Source of the DNA: Allobaculum sp.
Lineage (GTDB): Bacteria; Bacillota_I; Bacilli_A; Erysipelotrichales; Erysipelotrichaceae
NCBI GenBank assembly: GCA_014803815.1
Contig: JAAVAY010000099.1
Location: forward strand, 1-5,893
Length of the DNA: 5,893 nucleotides
Reading direction: 5' to 3'
Positions 1 to 5,740 of this stretch are shown here, one piece after another. The notes beneath the pieces were generated by a model that ran no database searches, was not told the DNA's origin, and saw only the letters and a program-made list of their open reading frames with translations. Each line of letters begins with the position of its first letter. Position 1 is the stretch's first letter. The position numbers and the translations under genes are program-made.

Positions 1-352
1 AGACCCCTTCAAATACGATGGCCTCATTGAGGGCCTCGGGATCAAAGGTTTCTCCATGCAACATGTGGTAATAGTTGTCGATGATGTATTTTGCTTCCTC
101 AAGGGTTTTGCCATCCAACAAATCGGTCAAGATGGAAGTCGAAGCGGTGGAAATGGTGCAGGCATGGCCATCAAAGCGCACGTCTTCAATCTTTCCATCT
201 TTAAATTTGGCTTGAACCGTGATGTCATCGATGCACGAATCGCTTGCCATATGGCGTTGCTCATACCCCTCATTTTCTTTTAATCCTTTGTTATGAGGAT
301 AGGAGTAATTGTCCATGATGATATCACGATAGTAAGAAGGATCAATTGCCAT
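1..352 (-). CDS. sufU: SufU-type iron-sulfur assembly sulfur acceptor, C-terminus cut by window edge
   Basis: The first 117 residues of a SufU/IscU-fold protein are present; the rest runs off the left edge. In Bacillota, SufU is a zinc protein that takes persulfide sulfur from SufS and passes it to the SufBCD complex. Visible family features are the opening YYRDIIMDNYSYPHNKG (residues 7-23), a first ligand cluster SDSCIDD with Cys40 and Asp42, and HACTIS with Cys65. These correspond to the Cys-x-Asp and Cys zinc ligands of B. subtilis SufU; the last Cys would lie outside the window. The usual Gly of the Cys-Gly-Asp motif is Ile41 here. The ATG at 350-352 follows AAAGGA (357-362), which begins just after the sufS TAG (363-365), so the gene sits 10 bp behind sufS in the same operon. 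The identity is firm; the full length is unknown. Confidence 0.93.
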   Translation of the reverse strand, partial: MAIDPSYYRDIIMDNYSYPHNKGLKENEGYEQRHMASDSCIDDITVQAKFKDGKIEDVRFDGHACTISTASTSILTDLLDGKTLEEAKYIIDNYYHMLHGETFDPEALNEAIVFEGV

Positions 353-362
353 ATTTTCCTTT

Positions 363-1631
363 CTAAAAGAAGATGTCGAGACACTTTTCGACAGTGGCTT
401 CTTTGAGGGCCTCGATCAGGCGATCGATGTCCTCGTAGGTGGTATACAAATAGGCACTTGCGCGCACAGTTCCATTGACTCCGAGAATTTCACCTGTGAG
501 TTTGGCGCAATGTTGTCCTGAACGCACCGCAATGCCTTTAGAGGACAAATAGCTCGCTAAATCTTGTGGGAAGATCAGTTGGCCTTTGTCATAGACGTTA
601 AAGGTAATGATGCCACAATCGGCTGGGGCATTATAGATCGTGACTTTATCTTTCAATTCGTTTTCGGCTCGTTTTAAGAAGTAGTGTTTGAGTTCCACTT
701 CGTATTGATGAATGTCTTCTAAGCCGAGGTGTTTTAAATAGCGCATGGCACTAGCCATGCCCAAAGCGCCTTCAATAGGCATGGTGCCCGATTCAAATTT
801 AAAAGGGGTGCGGCGCAGCACTAAACTTTCACACGTTTTGGCAAAACGGGCATTGCTTTCTCCCCCATAAAAAAGAGGATGGAGTTTTTCCAACAGCTCA
901 AATTTTCCATAGAGCACCCCAATGCCCGTCGGTCCACACATCTTATGGCCGGAAAAACCAAAGAAATCGCAATCCAATTCTTGAACATCAACCGGCATAT
1001 GGGCTACGGATTGCGCTCCATCGACGACAATCCAAGCTCCATGCGCATGCGCAATTTTAGTGAGTTCTTGAATAGGAGCCGTATACCCCAAGACATTGGA
1101 CACTTGAGCCAACACGACGACTTTAGCGGTAGGGTACTTTTGGAAAGCTTTTTCCAAGTTTTCCGCTGTGATGCGACCCTCTTTGGTGAGTTCGATGAAT
1201 TCTACCGCCACGTTTTTGGCATATCCCGCTTGTTGCCAAGGCAAGATGGAGGAGGCATGTTCGAGTTCGGTGGTTAAGACCACATCTCCCTCGTGCAACC
1301 ATTGGTTGGTAATCATCAACGCCAACATATTGAGCGATTCTGTGACACCGGAAGTAAAGACGATTTCTTCTGGACGTTTGGCGTGAATAAATTCGGCTGT
1401 GGTTTTGCGGGCCCCTTCATAGGCGTGATCAACCTGGGCAGACAGCTCATAATCTCCGCGATGGGCATTGGCCCCAAGGTAGGTGTAATAGCGCACCACT
1501 TCATCAATGACGCATTTGGGTTTAAGCGTTGTGGCTGAGCTATCCAAGTAGTCCAAGGGATACCCATTCATCTTGCGGCGCAAGATGGGAAAATCAGCCC
1601 GTATTTCTTCGATGTGATCATGAATATTCAT
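363..1631 (-). CDS. sufS: SufS group II cysteine desulfurase
   Basis: PLP-dependent cysteine desulfurase of 422 residues, close to the usual 405-415. It converts L-cysteine to alanine and leaves a persulfide for SufU. Numbered from the ATG: FTSGVTESLN near residues 92-101; His125 in LEHAS, expected to stack on PLP; Asp204 in VVDGAQ; the Schiff-base lysine Lys230 in SGHKMCGPTG; and the active-site Cys375 in AVRSGQHCAK with the substrate-binding Arg370. The short RSGQHCA loop is that of group II (SufS) rather than group I (IscS) enzymes. I chose the ATG at 1631, with AAGAG (1641-1645) about 9 nt upstream. An in-frame TTG at 1640 would add three residues, but its purine-rich site lies immediately against it. 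The first 14 bp overlap the end of sufD, suggesting translational coupling. It is followed 10 bp later by sufU. Confidence 0.96.
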   Translation of the reverse strand: MNIHDHIEEIRADFPILRRKMNGYPLDYLDSSATTLKPKCVIDEVVRYYTYLGANAHRGDYELSAQVDHAYEGARKTTAEFIHAKRPEEIVFTSGVTESLNMLALMITNQWLHEGDVVLTTELEHASSILPWQQAGYAKNVAVEFIELTKEGRITAENLEKAFQKYPTAKVVVLAQVSNVLGYTAPIQELTKIAHAHGAWIVVDGAQSVAHMPVDVQELDCDFFGFSGHKMCGPTGIGVLYGKFELLEKLHPLFYGGESNARFAKTCESLVLRRTPFKFESGTMPIEGALGMASAMRYLKHLGLEDIHQYEVELKHYFLKRAENELKDKVTIYNAPADCGIITFNVYDKGQLIFPQDLASYLSSKGIAVRSGQHCAKLTGEILGVNGTVRASAYLYTTYEDIDRLIEALKEATVEKCLDIFF

Positions 1632-2409
1632 GGATCCCAACTCTTCTTTCTGTTTCTTCTTCTAAACCATGGCGTAAAGCTTCGTCTTCGATCAAGCCCA
1701 AAATGGGTTTGAAGTAGCCAATAGACAAAAGCCCCATGGCTTGTTTGGGCGTTAACCCTCGCGAGCACAAATAGTAGAGCTGCGATTCATCGGGTTGACC
1801 AATGGTTAACGCGTGCGAGGCTTTTACATCGTTTTCATCGATGTACAAAATGGGAATAACCACACATTTATGGTCTTTTCCAAGCGTTAACACGCGCGTT
1901 TCTTGATGGGATTCAGAACCATACGCGCCTTTGATAATGCGACCAGCGGCCACGACATCGTATTGGCCTTTATCAAAGCAGACACAAAAGTTATGAATGG
2001 TTCCATACGTATGGGCCACCTCGGAAACGACTTCGATATCCGCCTTTTTTTGTTCGCTGCTTTGGCAAAGCGTAGCGGTATAGAGATCAAGTGTGGCCCC
2101 TTGTTCTTGCAACAAGCCTTTCGCTTTTAAAGTCGTAGGCGTGTCTTCTAAATCGAGAAGGCCAAGTTCCACTTTGGCATCGTGGTGAATGTGGCCGTTC
2201 AATTCAATTTCAATGGCTTTTTCTGATCGGTTTTGAATGAAGACTTTAGCATAGCTGTATTCCTCGGCTTCTATATCGAGAACGATTTTATCTTCATGAG
2301 GAGCCAAAAACACAATAATTGAACCACTCGCGCGTTTATCAAAGCGTAAGTACAAGTCTTCTACGGCTTCAATGCGATCTTCAAAGCGATTTTCATACGT
2401 TCTATTCAT
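1618..2409 (-). CDS. sufD: SufD, short form lacking the usual N-terminal region
   Basis: SufBD-family scaffold subunit, a partner of SufB and SufC in cluster assembly. The C-terminal core is clear: KASHALTIGQPDESQLYYL (residues 196-214) followed by CSRGLTPKQA (215-224) and a helical end. This matches the H-G-A-x-x-G and SRG region of SufD, with His199 at the place of the conserved functional histidine. Residues 30-190 look like the beta-helix core. At 263 residues the protein is far below the usual 420-440, and the N-terminal helical domain is missing. The truncation is not a missed start: the ATG at 2407-2409 has an excellent AAGGAGGA (2416-2423) that overlaps the sufC stop, and sufC ends only 12 bp upstream. 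The 3' end overlaps sufS. An alternative label is a generic SufB/SufD-family protein, but its place between sufC and sufS favours SufD. Confidence 0.9.
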   Translation of the reverse strand: MNRTYENRFEDRIEAVEDLYLRFDKRASGSIIVFLAPHEDKIVLDIEAEEYSYAKVFIQNRSEKAIEIELNGHIHHDAKVELGLLDLEDTPTTLKAKGLLQEQGATLDLYTATLCQSSEQKKADIEVVSEVAHTYGTIHNFCVCFDKGQYDVVAAGRIIKGAYGSESHQETRVLTLGKDHKCVVIPILYIDENDVKASHALTIGQPDESQLYYLCSRGLTPKQAMGLLSIGYFKPILGLIEDEALRHGLEEETERRVGIHEYS

Positions 2410-2421
2410 CGCAAATCCTCC

Positions 2422-3237
2422 TTATGCGGTTTTCTTCGCGCCACATGATTCAAGAAGGACTGGCTTTGGTTTTTCCTCTTTGCGAGCATGGACATGGTAT
2501 TCTTTTTCAATCCAGTCGTAGCCTTCGCTGTCGACTTTTTGAATGAGTTCGGGGCCACCAGACACCACAATCTTTCCATCCACTAACACATGGGCGTGGG
2601 TGGGTTTGAGATAGTCTAAGAAACGGGCATAGTGGCTGACCACAATCACGCCCATATGTTGGTCTTCTTTGGCTTTTAAAATGGCATTGGCGACGATTTT
2701 TAAAGCATCGACATCAAGACCAGAGTCAATTTCATCGAGCATGGCCATTTCGGGTTTGAGCAGCAACATTTGGACGATTTCGTTGCGCTTTTTTTCACCC
2801 CCGGAAAAGCCCACATTTAAGAAGCGATGCGCTAAATCGGGTTTCATTTCCAATTCTTTGATGGCGCGATCCATCTCTTTAATAAAGGTAAATAAAGAAA
2901 TCGGACGCTCCCGACGAGCATTGATAGCGGTGCGTAAAAAGTCGGAGTTCGTTACTCCAGGGACTTCACTTGGGTATTGCATTCCCAAAAAGAGTCCAGC
3001 CCGCGAACGTTCATCCACGGACATCGCCAGGACGTCTTTTCCATCCAAGTGAATGGAGCCTTGGGTTACTTTGTATTTTGGATTGCCCATGATGGCCGCC
3101 AATAAGGTGGATTTTCCATTCCCATTGGGGCCCATGAGGGCATGAAGTTCATCAGAATGTATGGTCAAGTCTAGACCACGCAAAATTTCATTGTCTTCAA
3201 CGCTGACATGCAAATCTTTAATTTCGAGTGTTGACAT
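2422..3237 (-). CDS. sufC: SufC, ABC-type ATPase of the SUF complex
   Basis: Cytoplasmic ABC ATPase of 271 residues that drives the conformational change of the SufBCD scaffold; it is not a transporter subunit. All ABC motifs are intact: Walker A GPNGNGKST (36-44), Q-loop Gln87 in GMQYPSE, signature FSGGEKKRNE (144-153), Walker B MAMLDEIDSGLD (164-175) with Glu169, and H-loop His202 in VVSHYAR. The strings YPSEVPGVTNSDFLR (88-102) and the EKKRNE extension of the signature are typical of SufC. After the conserved EGYDWIEKEY (238-247) comes a charged tail of about 24 residues ending ESCGAKKTA. The ATG at 3235-3237 has GAGG (3245-3248) at 7-nt spacing. It is the first gene of the visible suf operon, and sufD starts 12 bp after its stop. 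Confidence 0.97.
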   Translation of the reverse strand: MSTLEIKDLHVSVEDNEILRGLDLTIHSDELHALMGPNGNGKSTLLAAIMGNPKYKVTQGSIHLDGKDVLAMSVDERSRAGLFLGMQYPSEVPGVTNSDFLRTAINARRERPISLFTFIKEMDRAIKELEMKPDLAHRFLNVGFSGGEKKRNEIVQMLLLKPEMAMLDEIDSGLDVDALKIVANAILKAKEDQHMGVIVVSHYARFLDYLKPTHAHVLVDGKIVVSGGPELIQKVDSEGYDWIEKEYHVHARKEEKPKPVLLESCGAKKTA

Positions 3238-3259
3238 TGGAGTACCTCACTTTGTCTTC

Positions 3260-3309
3260 AGTATATCCTATTGCTCAAGGACGTATAGAACCTGCCTGCT
3301 CATAAACAA
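3260..3309 (-). promoter_or_regulatory. Weak candidate promoter region for suf operon
   Basis: Some promoter upstream of sufC is expected because a strong terminator closes the preceding unit. The best matches I find on the minus strand are TATACT (3260-3265), a 5/6 match to a -10 box but without a convincing -35 and leaving only about a 16-nt leader, and TTGTTT (3304-3309) with a 16-bp spacer to TATACG (3282-3287). Neither is strong. No recognisable IscR or Fur box was seen. The span marks where to look; it is not a defined promoter. Confidence 0.25.
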
Positions 3310-3402
3310 AACCGCCAAAGTGTGAGAAATTCAAGCCAAATGCCAAAAGAGCCTGCATTTCTTAACTTTTAATTTTCCTAAAATCCACTCCAATTGAGCC
3401 TT

Positions 3403-3443
3403 AAAAAGGGGAAAAATGGCTTGTATTCCCTTTTTCTCAAGCC
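3403..3443 (-). other. Interlocked inverted repeats between the two operons
   Basis: Two inverted repeats cross each other. AAAAAGGG (3403-3410) pairs with CCCTTTTT (3428-3435), and GGCTTG (3418-3423) pairs with CAAGCC (3438-3443). They are either mutually exclusive or could form a pseudoknot. The second hairpin is followed by a T-run on both strands (CTTTTTTT after 3443 on plus, ATTTTT after 3418 on minus), so it may be a back-up terminator. The repeats lie in A/T-rich sequence, where such pairings arise readily by chance. The rest of 3238-3456 holds no credible gene. Confidence 0.35.
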
Positions 3444-3456
3444 CTTTTTTTCTTAG

Positions 3457-3490
3457 AAAAACACAAAAAGCCAATGCACTAGGCATTGGC
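3457..3490 (-). terminator. Rho-independent terminator of the PrsA-like gene pair
   Basis: On the minus strand GCCAATGC (3483-3490) and GCATTGGC (3470-3477) form a perfect 8-bp stem with a 5-nt loop, followed at once by TTTTTGTGTTTTT (3457-3469). The stem starts 6 nt after the TAA of the lipoprotein gene (3497-3499). It is the clearest terminator in the window and separates the folding-factor genes from the suf operon. Confidence 0.92.
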
Positions 3491-3496
3491 GAGAAA

Positions 3497-4402
3497 TTAG
3501 CTTTCACTTGATTTGTCTAAATCGGGACGAGAGACCAAATACTCAGGATTCATCACTTTGTAGTAATCAAATAAATCTTGGTCATGGACTTCAAAGTCAT
3601 ATTTTTTTAAATAGAATACTTGGCTATCTTGAGCGATTTGGCTGTTGGAAGAGAGGGCCTTAATGATCATGGGCAAGTTTTTGTCGTAATCGCGCGATAC
3701 CACTTTGGCCACATAATAAATCTTATCATCCGTCGAGGTGTCGTTGGTGTAGACCTCATTTAACACGCCATCTTGTGTCGCATCCAAAATCGCATTGAGC
3801 AAAGAAGTAGGCAAAGCATTGTTTTCCGTGGTGATGATTTCTTCTAAGCCAGTATAAATCGCATCCTCAGAGGCGTATTGGGCTCCTACTTTTCCACCAT
3901 CTTGTCCTTCTTTTAAAGCGGCAAGCGCTTTGTCCGCATTGTCCTGTGAGTTTGTTTCGATGATGATGGCCAAGACAGGATCGAATTGATCGATGATTTC
4001 TTGTTTAGCTTCAGAGAAATACTTTTCTTGTAAGGCGGATTTTTGTAAAGGACGAACTAAGACTTTGTTCATGTAGTCTTCCGCGCTTTCGTATCCCATG
4101 GCTTTGATTTGTTCTTCAAAGCCATCCATTTCCTTATATTGATCAAGGGTTTCTTGGGCTTCCTTTTTGATCTCATCGGTTAAACCGATTTCTTGATCAT
4201 AAATCATGTTGTTGACCATATTGATCGCACTTGTCGGGCCATACACCCATTTGATCAAGTTGTACTCGTCTTCTTTATCCATGGTTTTGTTCCCAATGGT
4301 CATCAATTTTTCCGAGCCATTGGAAAGCGTGGTTTGACCAGTAGAGCAGCCCGCTAAAAGCATCAAGCATCCTCCACACAGTAAGGCTTTTTTCCAATTC
4401 AT
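3497..4402 (-). CDS. PrsA/SurA-like lipoprotein with degenerate parvulin domain
   Basis: A 301-residue predicted lipoprotein. Residues 1-19 form a lipoprotein signal: charged MNWKK, a hydrophobic stretch and lipobox LAGC, with Cys19 as the lipidation site on the outer face of the membrane. Residues 32-135 read like the helical SurA_N/PrsA N-terminal chaperone region. Residues 142-240 resemble a parvulin (PpiC) fold by spacing: a strand DPVLAIII, a helix ADKALAALKEG, QYASED, and a final strand IYYVAKVVSRD. The GG-x-x-G-(F/Y) hallmark and both expected histidines are absent, so prolyl isomerase activity is doubtful. The true start is the ATG at 4400-4402, with GGAGGG (4411-4416) at 8-nt spacing. 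A longer in-frame reading to 4597 would overlap the upstream gene and bury the signal peptide. Only one base separates it from the upstream stop, implying coupling. Its likely role is folding of exported proteins. Confidence 0.78.
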   Translation of the reverse strand: MNWKKALLCGGCLMLLAGCSTGQTTLSNGSEKLMTIGNKTMDKEDEYNLIKWVYGPTSAINMVNNMIYDQEIGLTDEIKKEAQETLDQYKEMDGFEEQIKAMGYESAEDYMNKVLVRPLQKSALQEKYFSEAKQEIIDQFDPVLAIIIETNSQDNADKALAALKEGQDGGKVGAQYASEDAIYTGLEEIITTENNALPTSLLNAILDATQDGVLNEVYTNDTSTDDKIYYVAKVVSRDYDKNLPMIIKALSSNSQIAQDSQVFYLKKYDFEVHDQDLFDYYKVMNPEYLVSRPDLDKSSES

Positions 4403-4403
4403 A

Positions 4404-5579
4404 TTATTTGCCCTCCGTTTCTGTAGACGTGCTTGAAGCACTCGACGCTTTAGACTCACTTGTAGCGGTAGAACTTGTGGCAGCCGAAGTAGAAGCATTG
4501 GCACTGCTTGAAGTGGCTTTCGAGTCGTCTTTGTTTGAATCATCTTTGCTTGTGGAAGAAAGACCAAGCGTGGCTTCGAGCGTTTCCACTTGAGCATTGA
4601 TGTATTCTTCTACTTCTTGTTTTACCTCATCGCTGCCAAAGGTAATGTCGAGTTTTTGCGCCGCCTGTTTTACGGCTAAGACTTCCAAACCATTGGCATT
4701 ATTGATGATGGCATCCGTCAAGGCTTCTACGACTGTACTATTGTCATTTTCCAAAATTTTCGCGGGATCCACTTCCGTGACTTTCACGCGGTAAAGGGTA
4801 TAGCCACCGCTTGTAGATAAAACAGAAATCCAATCACTGACTTCCCCATTTCCTAAAGCCACCGCCGCATCGACAACCTCTTGATCAAGCGTAGTGGTCG
4901 AGGCATCGATGTAGCCATAAAAACCGCCCTTGTCTTTGGTGGAAGCATCGGTGGAATATTGAGCCACGATGTCTTCAAAAGCGGTTTTATCATCCAAGGC
5001 TTTTTGGATTTCCTCTTTTAATTTGGTTTCTTCTTCACTGAGATTTTCCGTATCCTCAACTTGAATGGTTAAAACAGAAATCAAGCGGGCCCCTTCTGGT
5101 ACATAGGTAGCCAATTTGGTAATGTTTTCTTGGACAAACTCTTTATCCAAAACGCGCATTTTTCCCACGATACGCGCATAATCTTCCACTGCGCTATCGC
5201 CATAAAACCCAAGGCTAGCCAATTGTTGAATGGTTTGAATGGAATCTTCACTATCGGGATTGGCCTTCAAATTGTTTTTTAAATTTTTGGCGATGGTTTT
5301 GGCTTCTTGGTCCATTTCACTTGTCGCACTCACGGCTTGGTCAACCACGTTGTTGCGATATAAACTGTAAAGAAGATTTCCGGCATTTTGGATATTCTCG
5401 TCATACAATGCCGTGCTTGTGATGTCGCCAATGGTTGTGGATACTACGACATCTTCGCCATCGACTTTGGTGGTTTTGACGTTATCTTTGGTGGTATCCA
5501 TAATGAAGTAGATGAGTACTCCAAGAAAAAGTACGGCCAAAAGACATACGAACCAGTATTTTCTTAAAAATTCGATCAT
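4404..5579 (-). CDS. Membrane-anchored parvulin-type (PrsA-like) foldase
   Basis: A 391-residue protein with an N-terminal membrane anchor (about residues 8-27, FLRKYWF then a hydrophobic run) and no lipobox or obvious cleavage site, so the bulk should lie outside the membrane. Residues 45-160 fit the helical PrsA/SurA-type region. Residues 165-270 fit a parvulin domain: strand RLISVLTIQV, FEDIVAQYSTD, the hallmark-like GGFYGYI (218-224), EVVDAAVALGNGEVSDW, and the closing strand GGYTLYRVKV. The two histidines typical of active parvulins appear replaced (Val169 and Thr261 by my alignment), so catalysis is uncertain. Residues 341-391 are a low-complexity Ser/Thr/Ala tail with scattered Lys, Asp and Glu. 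The only in-frame start is the ATG at 5577-5579, because the upstream frame meets a stop at 5601-5603. No ribosome site lies next to it; see the hairpin entry. The next gene starts one base after its stop. Confidence 0.82.
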   Translation of the reverse strand: MIEFLRKYWFVCLLAVLFLGVLIYFIMDTTKDNVKTTKVDGEDVVVSTTIGDITSTALYDENIQNAGNLLYSLYRNNVVDQAVSATSEMDQEAKTIAKNLKNNLKANPDSEDSIQTIQQLASLGFYGDSAVEDYARIVGKMRVLDKEFVQENITKLATYVPEGARLISVLTIQVEDTENLSEEETKLKEEIQKALDDKTAFEDIVAQYSTDASTKDKGGFYGYIDASTTTLDQEVVDAAVALGNGEVSDWISVLSTSGGYTLYRVKVTEVDPAKILENDNSTVVEALTDAIINNANGLEVLAVKQAAQKLDITFGSDEVKQEVEEYINAQVETLEATLGLSSTSKDDSNKDDSKATSSSANASTSAATSSTATSESKASSASSTSTETEGK

Positions 5580-5632
5580 AACAAATTCGGCAAGGAGACT
5601 CTACTGAGGAGAAATTGCCGAACTCTCCTTTC
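5579..5632 (-). promoter_or_regulatory. Shine-Dalgarno held upstream of a hairpin before the foldase ATG
   Basis: On the minus strand AAAGGAGAG (5623-5631) is followed directly by TTCGGCAA (5615-5622), a 21-nt loop (5594-5614), TTGCCGAA (5586-5593), then TTTGTT and the ATG (5577-5579). The stem is 8 perfect bp, with a possible ninth G-T pair. Nothing next to the ATG resembles a Shine-Dalgarno. With the hairpin folded, the AGGAG core would be 8 nt from the ATG, an ideal spacing; unfolded it is about 45 nt away. The loop also contains TCTCCT (5607-5612), which could pair with the Shine-Dalgarno instead. The sequence pattern is directly visible; the function is inferred. Confidence 0.55.
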
Positions 5633-5669
5633 TTTTTTCTTTTTAAAACTTCCTAAACAAAAATTCCTT

Positions 5670-5694
5670 ATTAAAAGAAGCGCAAAAAGCGCCC
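5670..5694 (-). terminator. Weak hairpin plus T-rich run in the leader
   Basis: On the minus strand GCGC (5689-5692), TTTTT (5684-5688) and GCGC (5680-5683) form a 4-bp GC stem, extendable by G-T pairs, followed by TTCTTTTAAT. It could terminate an upstream gene ending near 5741 or act as an attenuator in the leader of the foldase gene. The stem is short, so this is tentative. Confidence 0.3.
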
Positions 5695-5740
5695 ACGTGA
5701 GGCTCTCTTTTTTAACTGGATCTTTTAAGCATTTTTCTCA

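Noticed and set aside
879..1277. A 132-codon open frame on the plus strand
   Set aside because: It lies wholly antisense to sufS, whose catalytic motifs run through it, and it has no family-like motifs.
1632..1640. TTG start for sufS at 1640
   Set aside because: It adds only three residues, and its purine-rich stretch lies directly against the codon; the ATG at 1631 has better spacing. It is not fully excluded.
2669..3052. A 127-codon open frame on the plus strand
   Set aside because: It is antisense to the core ABC motifs of sufC and is explained as a shadow of its codon pattern.
4403..4597. N-terminal extension of the lipoprotein gene to 4597
   Set aside because: The extra 65 residues are a second frame of the Ser/Thr-rich tail of the upstream gene and would bury a clear lipoprotein signal peptide and its Shine-Dalgarno.
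5586..5640. Plus-strand terminator formed by the TTCGGCAA/TTGCCGAA hairpin and the following pyrimidine run
   Set aside because: The run after the stem starts CTCTCC rather than T-rich, and no plus-strand gene ends here. The minus-strand leader role fits better.
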